The notes beneath the pieces were generated by a model. The model did not search any database, had not been told where the DNA came from, and saw only the letters and a program-made list of their open reading frames with translations. This document shows, in pieces, positions 40,801 to 62,809 of a stretch of 64,000 nucleotides of DNA; position 1 is the first letter of the stretch, and the number at the start of each line of letters is the position of its first letter. A program made the position numbers and the translations under genes. The stretch spans positions 5,468,461-5,532,460 of the forward strand of contig NC_021692.1 in NCBI RefSeq assembly GCF_000247815.1, given 5' to 3'. The stretch is from Ficedula albicollis (Eukaryota; Chordata; Aves; Passeriformes; Muscicapidae).

Positions 40801-41563
40801 CAGAGCTGAGAAAAATCCCATCCAGGCTTTTGGAACCTACTTGTTCTCTTACACTTTAATCCCTGACAGGGCAGCTGATCCACATGATGGATTTCATTGT
40901 AATCTTCAGGATTTTGGTAACAGGAGGTGCCTCTGCCAGGTTTTGCATTTCCCCATTCATTTATTTGCCTGGGAATTCAGTGCAGAGTGATCCAGTCCCA
41001 CGCTGGGCTCTCCTCAGCACCTACTGGGAAATATTTGAGGAGAGCTTGAGCAGAACATCATCCTGATAGAGAAATCCATCAGTCTTTGTGAGGGCTTCTG
41101 AGCATTTTTAAATCATAGAGAATGAACTGAAGACTACTTGAAAATTGGCTTACCCAGAAGTGACTTTTAAAAGACAATATTTGGATACTTAATGGGAATT
41201 CTCAAGAATTAAGTTTCTTAATAGGATTGCAATTTACTATAAGCATGTTCTTAAATCATGGATTAAAAACTTGTTTTGATACCTGAATAAACATGGTTTT
41301 AATTGACTTCGATTAAAAAGAAACAAGTATATGAATGTAGGCGTGTAAAGTGTTTTCATTTGCTGTGTAATGGTTCTGTCACACTAGGACACTGTGAGCT
41401 TCTACAGCTGTGTGCTTCCATTTCTGGCTTCCAGGAGAAAACGTTCTTTGTATAGCTTGGATTGTGAGTTACCCCTAACCTATAGATTCAGCTGATAGAC
41501 ATGAGAGATCACACATTTTATCAAAAGATAATATCCTGATACTGTGCCATTACTTGGTAATAT

Positions 41564-41627
41564 CACAGGAATATTGCAGTCTTGCTTTAATTATTAATTA
41601 TTAAAGCAAGACTGCAATATTCCTGTG
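41564..41627. repeat. Perfect 28-bp inverted repeat with 8-nt spacer
   Basis: The left arm starts CACAGGAATATTGCAGTCTT at 41564 and ends at 41591. The spacer TATTAATT is at 41592-41599. The right arm 41600-41627 is its exact reverse complement. Pairing stops abruptly at both ends. The arms are of mixed composition, so this is not a simple AT palindrome. It could be a template-switch product, a small mobile-element remnant or a hairpin RNA; the sequence alone does not decide. Confidence 0.95.
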
Positions 41628-44600
41628 GTGCCCTGCTTAGGTAAACACATATTCTGGTGGCTTTGCAAGTGGAGTGAAAACATCAGTAAAAAGTGGAGGT
41701 TCATGATGAAAGAGTTGAAGGAAGCACTGAGAGGTGACAGTTGAAGTCAGAAACAACTGCTCAGTTACTTCAAGGCTCTGCAGGTAGAAGCATCGAGTAA
41801 TAAATGCTTAGTCATTTCTCTGTTGGTTAATTAATAGTAATAAATTCTCCTTCAGTGCTGCCTGTGTTTTGTTTGTCAGTCTGAAGGGAGATGTCAGGTA
41901 CTATGTGACAGCAAAATTGCTTGGGTTTGGATAAGGGGATACTTAAGGCAACAGTTTTCAGTGACTTTTTTTGATAAATGTAGCTAGAAATTTATACATA
42001 AGCAGATTCTAAGTTCTTTCTTACTCTGATTTTGGGTTTTTTTCCATTATTTTTAAATGGTAAGATCAGGAAAGAAGACAGTCAAAAACATCACTGACTA
42101 GTTGGATACAATTGATGAGGTTATCTAAATGTGTTGCTCTTCAGAAGTACTAACTGCATAGAGATAAATTTGAATAAAACCTAGAATATTGGCTTATTAT
42201 GATTTAATAAATACAAGTTTGTTGAAAACTTACACTAAATACCAGTAATATTTGTTCTTAAAATAAGTTAACTTTCCATGCCTGCTTCTTATCAGGAAGT
42301 GTAAAAATGCACTTAAATGGGAATTTGAGAGGAAGACAGAAAAGAAAAGATGTAGTTAGGAAATGTTTGGGCTTGGCTCACTAAAGTACCAAGAATTATT
42401 AATAGTCGTGAACTACTTCAAAGATCTCTTAAGACCCTTCTTTTTTAAAAGTGTTATTTTAAGCATTTGGCTTTAGGCATCTGTTAAACTTGTAGTATCA
42501 GTTCTTTTAGTTTTTTACAGAAATTCTCTGCTGTACCTAGAATATTGTGGTTTTGTTTGGTTTTTTTAATAATGCACATGGCTTCCAGATGCATTTAGAA
42601 AAGATTAATGAAATGACCTGTTACAGTCCAGATTTTTATGCTTAAATATTACATCAGTTTGATTCTCTTTTTAAATGTAGGTCATGGGATTAGCATCAGG
42701 AAATGTGAGTATTTTGGCAACACGGGATTGTGTCTGCCATGAAGGCAGCTGGGGTTTGTGCAGTGGTGGTGGCAGGAGGAGACACAGCCCACTTCACATC
42801 AGAGCTGTTTATTGCAGTCATGTGTCCTGCCATGATCTTAGCATTGTTGTCTGCTTGTTTAGGCTGCTGTTTTGAGAAAGTGGTAAACTATCCAAAAGGT
42901 TGATTTTCAAGTACTTGTTAAGCAGAGGGAGGGATGACTCCTTGGAAAATGGAGGCATGCAGGCAAGAGCTGATGGATTATGCATGATGAGCATTTTGGT
43001 GACTTTCAGTAGGTGTTGTATTGTGTTACTGTGTGGTAACAACCTCTGGCATATTGAGGAATTTGAACATTGAAGTTTAACTTTTATGGTGAATTATTCA
43101 TATTCTGGAGCAGTTTTGGAGGAGACAAAAATGCACTGTTCCTCTGAGACAGTGGTTCCAATTTGGGACTTTGAATGTGAGAGTGCCTTGCTGAATTTGG
43201 GTTTTGCAAGGTCTTTCAAGGTTTCCAGATTTGTTAATACTTTGTTTCTTCCTTTAATTTTCTGAAATAAAAGTTTAATTTTATTTTTTCTTTATAGAAT
43301 AGCAGCTGTTTGGTGGATGGGTTTGTTCTGGTTTTTTTGTTATTTTTGTGGGGGTTTGGAGTCTAAAGTGCCAGATTGAAGCAGTGAGGCACTTGTGGAT
43401 TACAATTTGGTGAAGGCCACGTTGGCTGGTTGGAGGCTGATCCATGCAGGTCTGTTCTGCCTGGATTTTCCTGTTGGATGTGCTGTTCTGTGTGAATGAG
43501 GTTACAGGATGAAAGAAAGTGGCCAGAACTTTGCAAAGACCCTAGAACTGACCTTTATTCTTTAGCCAAAAATTTTCCTGTGGTCTGTGCAGCAAGGAGA
43601 ATATTTTTTATTCCTAACGTGGTCTTGTAGATCCATTGAGCTGAGTAGAAATGCAAAGTTTCTTCAGGAGAAAAGCATTTCTAGACTTCTACTTGAAACA
43701 AAACACACAAAAGCTCTAAAACTCAACATCAGTGACTCTAGAAATGGAACCTGTCATTCCATATTGAGCTATAGGTAATAGTGAAGCTCTGATGAAATCA
43801 GGTTGTTGAGTTGCAGCTATTTTTAGCTTGTGTAATTATCATTTTACTCACACACAGTATTGAAAATGGAAATTTGTGAGCTCTCCAGCCAGCCAATGTG
43901 GCTGCTGCAAGATGAGCATTAACACTGATGGACCTGTTGCTTGTTTTGTGTGTACTTCCCACTAATATATGGAAAAATGTCTACTGAGCACAGCTCAGCT
44001 TCAGCTGGGAACTTGGCAATTCTTCAGCACAAGAAGCAGCCAATACCTCCCACAGAAACATTCAGCTGTGCTGGCCTTGCACGACACAAGTGCTTTCAGG
44101 AAGTTTTTGCAGCAGTTGTACAATCTCCTGTTGTCCCTAGCAGGGTGAGCTCTTTGGCAAACCTGTTAGGAAGGTACTGCTTGCTTTTCAAAGTTTGTGT
44201 GCTTGGAAATTACAGACGTGGGAGATGCTTCCCAGAAAGGAGACTTGGAATAAAGGAGGAGTTGTATCCTTTTGCTCCAGCGTATTTAGATTTGTGAATT
44301 TGTAATTATTATTTGATACTTCTCCAGGTTGTAATTCAAAGCTGCCTTTGGAGGAGGGGACAGCAAAGACTTGGCTTTCTGGACTCCAGCCCTGCACTCC
44401 CCGAGGAAAGTCTGAGCTGGAATTAACTCTTGGAGGGGCACATGCAGATCCTGAAACATCCTTTGAGCTTCCAGTGCTGGAGCACTTAAAGTTAGGACCA
44501 AGGATAGTTAGGACCAAGTCATTGAACTGAGGATGGGCTTTGTTTGGGAGTTTTTTGTATACAGAACAATCCTACAAGTTTAAATTTGAGACTTAATTAC

Positions 44601-47600
44601 TGTTGCCTGGTGGCACATTGGAATTTCATGATGCTGGCAGTGATTTGGCAAGGTGGTGTAATCTCTTGGGCATCTAGCTACTGTTGTGTGATAATAATCA
44701 GCTATGCAGACTGTAAGAAATGATTTTAATAACTTGCAATTGCTGGTTCCACAGCCATTATCTCTGCCTCGTAGGTGATATATTACAGTGCTGATGATGT
44801 TGGGTGCCGGAGCAAGAGCATCTGCAGGCTAAATTAGGAACTGCCTGGCTCCATCCAGCCATCCCTGCTGGCTCAGGGGTACAGAGCAGCAGAGTAACTT
44901 CACTTGGAATTACTGGTTTATCTTAATATAATACTGAGGTTTGCTACTAGGTTTTTGGATGGTTTGAGGGTTTTTTTGATTTTTTTCTTTCCAGTGAAAT
45001 TATTTTAGTTTGAGTGCCTTGAATGAAACTACCTTATGTGCCACTCTTGCATACAAGACATTTCTAAGGTTCACATGGTGTAATGGTCATGAAAATCAGT
45101 TTTTTCTAGTGTTGGTTAAGATCCATGTTAAACTGTGTTGATAAAACCACTCAAATACCTGTGAATACATTGACGACATCCCTCACTGAACACATCTCCA
45201 GCTTCTCCATGTTCTTACAGCAGGGACAACTGCTGGGAGTCCTGGGCAAATCTCATCCAGGGTTTGAGGCAGATCTGTGGATGCCTGGCCCCAATTGTGC
45301 ATGAATGTGTGTTTTAAATCCTAGAGTGCCTTTGCAGCAGTTCAGACCCTAGCCTTGGCATCTAGTCAATGTGTGTGCAAAGCAGTCTTGAGCAGGTTGG
45401 AATTAACACCCAGAATATTTCAGTTTTAAGTCTCTCACCGAATCCATAGGTCAGGAGAAAAACGTGTTTCTGTGGTTCATGGCTTTTGGAGGGGGTACTG
45501 TGAGTGTGATTAATCTGCTTAGGAAGTTGCTTCATTTTGGAGGGTTCTTCAGATTTCCTATGATATTAAAATGTTTCAAAATGCTTTCCACAGTCTTCCA
45601 AGTCCTTTTTCTTCCTTTTCTTCCCTGCTTTCTTCAGCTTTATGAAAAAAGTTGTGGTGTCTTCTGCAGAAATCTTCTTCATATGCAGACTTGTACCTGG
45701 AATATGCTGGAGTTGAAATAAATTTTTAGGCTGGGTTGTCAGCTCAGGGTAACTGCTTCAGTATGTGTAAAGAAGAAAGGATATTGGGCTGGCAGCAGTT
45801 AGTGAGGGAAAGCTTTACCCAGAAATGATGACACTTTTGACATTTGGAGCTGCTTTACTCTTTTTTAGCCCAAATGGCTTTGCTGTTCTTCTCTTGGAGC
45901 AGGAGGCTGTGGGCATGTGGGGACACTGGGAACACCAGCCCTGTGTGGGGCTGGCTCACCTCCAGGAGCTTCGGTGTGATGGTTTAACCACTTGAACCAT
46001 GCTTTGAGTGTTCTGTGGAACTTTTTGTTCTCTGCTGTTTTTGAAACCCCAGTTTTTGGTGTCAAGGAGCTGCAGCTCTGGGCTCAGCAGGGCTGTCAGT
46101 GTGGAGCTCCTTACAAGAACTCTTTGCTGAGCCAGTGCTGCGGTGCACCGAATGAACTGGCCTCTAATTTTCATGTTGCTTTTACCAGGCTACATTTTAG
46201 CTAAAAATGGAAGCTTGTGGCAATGCAGATCTTTTTTTCATGAGTAACTTGTCTGCTTTTGTCCTTAAATGAGCTCCATCTTTAAGGTAGAATTGAAAAT
46301 ATCTCTGTTGCCAGGACTGCGTTCTGCGATGCTTTCAGCATCCTCAAGTAGAAACTTAACCCTTTGAAAAATAAACTCAATTTTTGTGGAAAAGTTTGCT
46401 GTTATGCTTCCTTCCTCTTCTTTCAGGCTGGTTAAAGTGGCTTTTTTTTGTTTTGTTTTTCTTTTTCTTTTTTGCAGAAGGCATATGAAATCTGCAACAC
46501 CTCTCCTGCATTAATGAGGGTGCAGCACAGGACAATAATGGTGTGTGTTTTGGCCTTTGCTATTGTGTATTCTGTGTGCTGTTAGTGTGCCAGCATAAAT
46601 TTACTTGTTTACATTTCAGGTAATTCTTTCAGAATTTCATTAGATTTCATTATCTCTGTAGTGGGGGCAATTTTTTTTTCCTGTCAAGACTTCTGAAAGG
46701 TGACTGGAGTTGCCCTGTTTTCAGAACTTAAAATGGTCATGTCACGTTTTTGTGTCTGGGGGGTGGAGTTCAGCCTCTACGTGTGAGTTACTGTTTATGT
46801 CCCAAAATGTGTTGTTCTGGCAGTAACAAACAAAACTGCTTACACCGTGATAGTTTCATAATCACAGTATTAAAATGTTTATCTATAAATGAGCTTGGGT
46901 GAGGATGATCCATGTCCTAAGTAGCTTAACCTCCATACCAGACACTGAAGTGGTTTGTAAATTCTCCAGCTAGTGGTGAACTGGAAAATCAGAAACATGC
47001 ATTTATGTGAGATTTCAGTTGTAAGTGTGTGGAGTTTTAGGTTGGTTTTCTGCTTTAAGGTCATTTTGCCTCAGTACCTTCTTGCTTTGTGCTCAGAATC
47101 ATCTCCCCTGTCCTGCCTCAGTGGCTTTGAACACTGAGGGGTCCCCAGGCATCACCCCCAGCCCTTGTCTTGCTGTGTGACAGAGCCACATCCAGATGTT
47201 TGGGATGTAGAAGTGGTTGTCAGTGTTTCACATCTTGGGGTGAACTAAAATATTACTTTCTGCTGCCAGGGGAAAAAACTGATCCAAAATTTCTTACATT
47301 TTTCCCCTTGCTGCAAAGGCAGTTTGTTAAAGCAGTGCAGTCCAGAGTGAGTGTGTGAGTTACTGAATGTGTCAATTCTTTCTGTACTTTCTGGTATCAT
47401 TAGTGATCTGAAGTTGTAACTCTTCTGGAAGAGCAGTGTGCTCTCACTTGAGCTCGTTAGTAGGAGGTTTATGTAACTTCTGATAAAATAGATGTCATGA
47501 TATTTAACTGTGCTTAGAAGGCAAATGTAGCTCAGGGACAGCATTGAGCAGAAATAATTCCAGTGTGTTGAAAATGCTGATTTTGGGGGGGACTACTTTG

Positions 47601-47942
47601 TAGTACAGTGAAAATTGTGTGAGTGAGACTGTATTTTCTTCTTATCCTAAATTCTCTAATATCATGGACTTCTCTATCACTGGGGCAGGAGAATGATCTC
47701 AAGATTGCAAGAGATTTTTGGGAAAAGAAGGTCAAAATGAGCTTCTTGACACGAGCCTCTTTTGGTTGTGTTACACTTAATAAAACTGTGCCCATTTCCT
47801 TCATGAAGGCAGGCAGCTGGTCAAGTTAGCTAACAGAAATAATCTGCACTTTGATAGTTTAATTTCTGTTAGATTTGTTGAGAAATTGATGCTCTTTTGT
47901 AATAATTACATTAATTGTGGTTTTGATGTCTTTTTTTTCCAG

Positions 47943-47994
47943 AATTTACATGTTTGACAGCAGAAGTTGGCTTTCTACTGTAGTGAGAGAAAAT
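47943..47994 (+). other. Candidate untranslated GNB1 exon
   Basis: A 52-nt segment has a strong acceptor (CTTTTTTTTCCAG) and a perfect donor (AAT|GTAAGT), in the right orientation between the promoter island and the start-codon exon. If it is used, an ATG at 47950-47952 opens a frame that crosses the splice to 54299 and stops at TAG 54338-54340, just before the GNB1 start. No transcript evidence; splice signals alone support it. Confidence 0.4.
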
Positions 47995-49368
47995 GTAAGT
48001 AGAGAAAAAAGATGATTTTTTTTTTCTAGTTCTTGAGAAGCATCCTATTGTTAAAAAGGGGTTAATTGAGATTTTTGGCTGTTAATCTGTGCAAGCCTAA
48101 AGTGCCTGTTTTCTCCTTTAGCATGTGTATTCTTGTGTCAACAGGAAGGATTTTTAAATGGCCAGGAAACCTGCTAAATAATAGATGTTAGTGCCTGCCT
48201 TCTGTCAGAGAGGGAACTGCAAAGCAGAGGGAGACCACAGATGAAACTGTTTCATCTCAGTGGGGCAGGGAACTGTAATAAATAAAATGATGAGAATAGT
48301 CATTCTCTCATGAATGAAAAATTACTTCTCCACCATGTTTGACAAAAGAAGGCCAAATTTCTTTTGAGCAAAGTGGCTCTTGTCAGAATGTTCTTTTCAA
48401 TGTGTCAGTATTATTTAAACAGAACCTAAAAGTTTTAGAGTTTATATTCTGTGTAATTGTAATTATTACTATTGTTCTTGGAGCAATAAAATCTTCATTA
48501 CCTTCCAGACTTTAACTTGAATGACTGTGAGGAACATTGCTAATTGGCCAAGTATTTGCTGAATTAAATCTGATACTTCCCATTACTGGATATTTACCTG
48601 TTTCTCCAAAGGCAGGCAGCAGGCTTTATTCCTCTGCCCTTATCTCCCTCTGGATCCAAGGGGATTCTGAATTTTTTCTTCAGTGTTAGTTTATATAAAT
48701 GACAGAGAGGACACCTCAAATTTGTTCCACAAGCAATACTGATCTCACTGCATTTCCCACTGAATAAAAGAAAAACAAGAAATGCATCTCTGCTCCTGAA
48801 AACAAAAAGAACCCTCAGCTTTTCAAAGCCAGTGTGACGTCAGCTTACTGTAACTAACAGTGAGTTGAGGATAATTCCTTTGTCATTGTGAAAATGTCCA
48901 AGCTGTGTGCATGTTGCTAATAGGATTTGTGGTATCTGCTAGATTAGCACAGCTTCATTTAATCAGATGACCTGCTCTGGGACTGTCTGCTGGGAGCTCC
49001 TTGTTAAGGCTGGAAAGTTTGGGCTCTGGTTTTGCAAATGTTTTGCTTTTCATCCATGTTGGAGTGATGGGTATTGGCAGGAAAGAGGTTGAAGGAGCAA
49101 ATGTCAGGCAGCCTGTTCATGGGAGAAAAGGGATTTGCTAAACCTCCTTAGAAAGTTACTGTGCTTGAGTAAAATATGAACAATTTAGCTTTAAACTCTC
49201 TGTGTTATCAGACTTTGCATCCACAATGGCCTGGTGGGATTATGGTAGGTTTTGGTAGTAGAAAAGTCTGCTAAAAATACCTTGTGGCAAGCAAAGTTTG
49301 ACCAGCAAGGGACAGAAATTCTAGATATTTGACTTAATGATAGCTCTGATTTCATATGTGGTATTTTT

Positions 49369-49488
49369 TCTTTTAATCTGTAAAGATTATTCTCAGGACC
49401 GAGAGAGGATGGAAGACTCCATTTTTATTCTTTTAATCTGTAAAGATTATTCTCAGGACAGAGAGAGGGTGGAAGACTCCATTTTTAT
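49369..49488. repeat. 60-bp tandem duplication
   Basis: Two copies (49369-49428, 49429-49488) containing TCTGTAAAGATTATTCTCAG. They differ by only a few bases, for example GGACCGAG versus GGACAGAG. Confidence 0.95.
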
Positions 49489-52400
49489 TTTTTTTTAATA
49501 GGAATGGTGTAAGAAAATTAAATAAAGAATTCTTTAGTAAGCTCATTACTTACTAAATTCTTGGTATGTAGAATACAATTCTTCATTGCTGTTATCAGCA
49601 GAGGAATTTCAGAGAGGAATGGTGTTTACCAGGGCAATATATGTTTGAATGAGTTGTGTTCAGCTCTCAAGCATCAGGCTACAAAGGAATGTCAGGGTGT
49701 TAGTGATACCTTGGTTTCAGGAACTGGATTTAATTGGATAAACAGTTTGAGCTGTGGAAAGGACACTGGAGTTGTTACAATGAAATGGGTGAATTTGAGT
49801 TCTTCCTCAACCTTTGAATTTTTCTGTCCCTGTTTTCTGAGCAGTGATTGAATAATTCTTATTCTTTAAATAAGAATTAGTCCACTGGGATCCTGAGTAT
49901 ATCTCCATTTGCAGGAAGCACATGGAGGTTCTGTGAGGCTTCCTGCAATTTAAAAAATGTAGTGCAAAGCTGTTGGACACACATAACTCTCCTGTTACAC
50001 AGGAATATAGCTCATGTTAGAGAAAAGCAAACCCTGAGCTGTTCCTTGGACATAAATGAAGTGATAAATCCTTATGACACAGCTGAATTTTGAAGTTTTG
50101 TCCTATGTGGAAAGTGACAAATCAGGCAGAGTCAGTTGATTTTCCTGTGTGGGAAACAGGAACAAAGTGACTCTTCCATGGGTGCCTTGTGAGAAGAGAT
50201 GAGAGACTTGGGTCATCTGGAGGAGTGGGGAATACTGAAGTGCACAGATTATTATCCAGCAAGGGGAGAATTACCCACAAGGTGTACTGGTCAACAGGAT
50301 TAGGGGAAATAAGCTTAGACCAAGACACTTAAGCACTTCAGCCCCTGGAAAGGTCGGCAGGGAGCTGGGGAAAGTGAATTTGTTATTCCTGAGGAGCTGC
50401 CTGCAGGGACACACTCACATATTCCAGAGAAAGTGAGGTAAGCATGAGTTTGGCTCCTTCCTATTTCTGCACAACTCTGGGGATAGCTTGGGGAAAAGGA
50501 GTGTGGAACTTGAGGAGTGACTTTTTTGCTTGAGGTTTGCTTGGTTTGGAAATGCAATAACTTCTTTTAAAAGTCCAGAAATAGGATCATCATCCACAGC
50601 AAGCTTACAGATTCTTCTAGAAACCTTGTAGAACAGGGTTAAATGCCTTTAGAACATGCCAGGAAATTAAAATCTATTTTATGATACTCAGTTGTGGCTG
50701 TTTGTGATGAGCAGAGACTGTTCAATATATGATCCATGCATGTAAAAGAAATAAATCTGTATAAAATTTCCCATGTATCAGAGTGAGAATAGATAAAAGC
50801 ATTTTTTCCCCATACATTCTTCTGACCTTACCTGATGTCCTTAGTCTTTTAAAGATACTTTTTTAAATGCAAGACCAGTAAGCTCTGATTTACAGTATAG
50901 CTGAAGAGGACATGGGAGGCTGGAACCCTTTTTTCCTCCCACAGTTCTCATATTTCTACCATAAATTCAATTGTCTAAAACGTAGTATAAAAGAAATAGT
51001 GGAACAGCCAATTTGATTTGCTGTTTGTCCCATAAATTTTACAGTTTGCTTCAGAGAACTCCTATATTTTAATGCCCTTGGCTGCTGTAGGGTTGTCATT
51101 TCCTGAGTGAGTGAGTTCAGTCGTGCTGGCAGGAATTAGCACTTCCTGTTGATGTCGAAACAACAAAGACTACACAGAGAATGTGGAAATGTGCTTTAAA
51201 CAATTCCTATGGATGCTGACAGAAAAGCAGTTCAGAGTCTGGAGTTGCTTGGAATGCATAGGGGCCAAGTTGGAATTCTCAAAGTGAATCTATATTCAAA
51301 ATGGGAACTTAGATGGATGCAAGATGGGAAAATTAGCTTTCTTAATGTGACTTTTTTCCTAGGATAAGAGTTCATCTCCTTAGGCCTCTCCCTGTTCCAT
51401 GCAAAGAAGCTTTGTTTCGTTTAAATGCAAGAGAATTCTCTCACAGTGCACAAATTCTGCAGAAATAAATGGCTGCTATTTTAAGGAGAATGTATCTGCT
51501 CTGACTGACGTGAGATTATTCCTCCTATTGTATTTTTAAATAAAGCTGCATGTAAAATCTTCAGTAGTTCCTTGTACCTGCAGCTGGAATTCTTGGTGTC
51601 CTGAGCCTTTATTGCAGTCTCATCAGAGAGTTGCTGTGACCTTGGGCAGAACACAAAAGTTTTGGAATTTCTTGCTCTGAAATGGGAATGATACCATCTC
51701 TAAATTCTTTGTCTGGAGTGGTCAGTATTTGCTTAGTAGGAAATGGTCTTATATTAACTCAGAGAATGGCAGAACTGGATATGAAGGAGCAGAAAGATCT
51801 GAAAAATTGTAGCTTATTCTTAAATTAACTCCTTTCTGACAAGAGCAGTGCATTAGTGTTTCGCCAGGTGTGTGAGCTGCCCAGGAGCTGCAGACATGCT
51901 CAGAATTCTGACAGACATCCAACCCAGAGAATGAACAAAACATCTTGAGAAACAAAAGAGCATTCAAAAGAAAAGCAGGATAATGAAACACTCAGGATGG
52001 GTTTTGTCTTAGCTGGATTTTGGGCTGAGCTGAACAAGCAATCTTAAAGGGGCTTAGAGATGACCCTGGAGCCAGAAGGGAGAAGGAAGGAGACCCAGTT
52101 TCACAGTGAAGTGAAAGGGCCTTGAAGTTTTGTGAGTGGAAGTTTTGGGAGAGAAGCCAACTGAAATTCCTTTTCTAAGATACTGTGGGTTTCAGGGAAA
52201 AGGAAAAAATGGTAAATGATGCTATGACAAGATCTGGCATCTGTTCCTAGAGGCTTTCAGTTTGGAATAACTACTGTGGAGAGAGCTGCAGCCTAAGTCT
52301 GGTTATGGGGGATAGAAATATTTAGGGAATATTGAAGTCTAAACTATTTTGCAGCTTCTTTTAACAGTGATATTTGTTCTACTGCTTTAATTTACCTTGA

Positions 52401-53171
52401 CAGTATGTTCTCTGTTATTGTGACTGCATAAAAATTTGGAAGTTATCCTCATCTTACTCTTGGGAAGGGCTTTAAGAGGAAAACAAACCCCACATGCTTG
52501 CAAAGATAAGTTGATTAAATCTTAATAGTATGTAAAGCTGCTAGCAAAGCATTTCCTTTATTTGATAGTAAAGGGTCAATTCTGGCTAATAAAAATGTTC
52601 TAAAATCACACTATCAGTGTTAATTTATAAACTCCAGGTGTTCTGTGTAGTATTTGAAATTGCAACCAATTACCTTGTTCTGCAATAAAAGAGAACATTC
52701 ATCAGCATGTCTCTTCAGCATCTTCCATTGCTATCAAGCTGCAGAGATTTTAAAACAAAAAGTTTAGGAACAGCTGAGTTGGAATGCTGGAGAAAATGCC
52801 AACAGTATCTTTCTGGAGCAGAGACTTTTAAAGATAAATTGTACATTTAGTAGGAAATATCCCTATGATTGTGATACTGGGAAATATCACCCAATAGTTG
52901 AGCAACTATAGGCAGAAGCTGAGGTTGTTTCAGTGGCTGTGGTTTCATAGAGCCTCTTGTCTTGCTGACTATAAAATATATATAATTTGGTGCCTATGGA
53001 TACTGGGAAAACAGAGGCTTAGAGGGGAGAAATGTTTGATGGCTGTGGTTTCTCAAACTCTCAAACTCCTGCCCTCAAGCCAGCAAAAAATCCCTGGTTT
53101 TACTCTGACAACATGTTCATGTTAGAATCAGCTCTGGCTCTCAGACATTTTAGGAGTTATCAAATAAAACC

Positions 53172-54075
53172 CTGAACATTTGTGAGTGATCTCCTTTTCT
53201 CCACCTATCAGAACAATATTTTTCATAACCATGATGTTGCAGACAGTCCTTAACAGCATTTTGCAGGTGCTTGTGTCAGTGTAAATCCTTTTTCTTTGCT
53301 GGGACAATTCCTTACTCTGGTCTGAAGGGCTGCAGGGGAAGTTCTGACTTCATGTCTGAAATTGGTGTTACGTGCTTACTCACTCTTGAGCAACTTGAAT
53401 TTATACAAAAATGAATCAGCTGAACATTTGTGAGTGATCTCCTTTTCTCCACCTATCAGAACAATATTTTTCATAACCATGATGTTGCAGACAGTCCTTA
53501 ACAGCATTTTGCAGGTGCTTGTGTCAGTGTAAATCCTTTTTCTTTGCTGGGACAATTCCTTACTCTGGTCTGAAGGGCTGCAGGGGAAGTTCTGACTTCA
53601 TGTCTGAAATTGGTGTTACGTGCTTACTCACTCTTGAGCAACTTGAATTTATACAAAAATGAATCAGAAACACTCTAATGAAAAAAAGGAAAAAAAAAAG
53701 AAAAAAGTAGGAGGCCTGAACATTTGTGAGTGATCTCCTTTTCTCCAGCTAGCAGAACAATATTTTTCATAAAAAAACCCTGAACATTTGTGAGTGATCT
53801 CCTTTTCTCCACCTATCAGAACAATATTTTTCATAACCATGATGTTGCAGACAGTCCTTAACAGCATTTTGCAGGTGCTTGTGTCAGTGTAAATCCTTTT
53901 TCTTTGCTGGGACAATTCCTTACTCTGGTCTGAAGGGCTGCAGGGGAAGTTCTGACTTCATGTCTGAAATTGGTGTTACGTGCTTACTCACTCTTGAGCA
54001 ACTTGAATTTATACAAAAATGAATCAGAAACACTCTAATGAAAAAAAGGAAAAAAAAAAGAAAAAAGTAGGAGGC
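53172..54075. repeat. Nested tandem duplication just upstream of the GNB1 start-codon exon
   Basis: Units begin CTGAACATTTGTGAGTGATC. Copy 1 is 53172-53419 (248 bp). Copy 2 is 53420-53715 and carries an extra purine-rich tail (GGAAAAAAAAAAGAAAAAAG). Copy 3 is a truncated, slightly diverged 64-bp piece at 53716-53779. Copy 4 is 53780-54075, matching copy 2 including its tail. Full copies look essentially identical, so the event is recent or is a haplotype or assembly duplication. The block ends 224 bp before the acceptor of the start-codon exon. Confidence 0.95.
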
Positions 54076-54298
54076 CTGGAGGAGAGAAAAAAGTCCAAAT
54101 TCTATTTAATTTCCTATGGCTGGAAGCAAATCACATCTATTTGTGACAACACCTTATGCTGAGGAGATTTCAGACACGTTTTCACCTGTATTTCTGTTTG
54201 TAAATCAATCTGCCATTTTTTTTTCATGTTTGAAGTGGTTGAAAGGACTTGTAATTTCAAACTGACTTTAATTCTGCTGCTTGTGACCTGTCTTTCAG

Positions 54299-54349
54299 AT
54301 TTCTGGTTGTTTCAGAGGTGGCAGTGGAGCACACCTTTAGCACAGGAAA
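54299..54349 (+). other. GNB1 5' UTR portion of the start-codon exon
   Basis: Fifty-one untranslated bases follow the acceptor GTCTTTCAG and precede the ATG. The start context GGAAAATGA has A at -3. There is no ATG inside these 51 bases. Confidence 0.85.

Positions 54350-62809
<8,460 letters not shown>

Larger units (their letters stand above)
30621..54298 (+). other. Presumed first intron(s) of GNB1
   Basis: About 24 kb between the GC island and the start-codon exon, AT-rich, with no recognised gene on either strand. It holds several short tandem duplications, two palindromes and one candidate untranslated exon, each listed separately. A GC-richer patch at 38578-38790, rich in CTGGGAGC/CCAGGGGC words, may be an interspersed repeat that I cannot name. 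The label as intron depends on the promoter assignment. Confidence 0.55.

Noticed and set aside
49853..49877. Small inverted repeat AATTCTTATT...AATAAGAATT
   Set aside because: Ten-base AT-rich arms are expected by chance in this composition.
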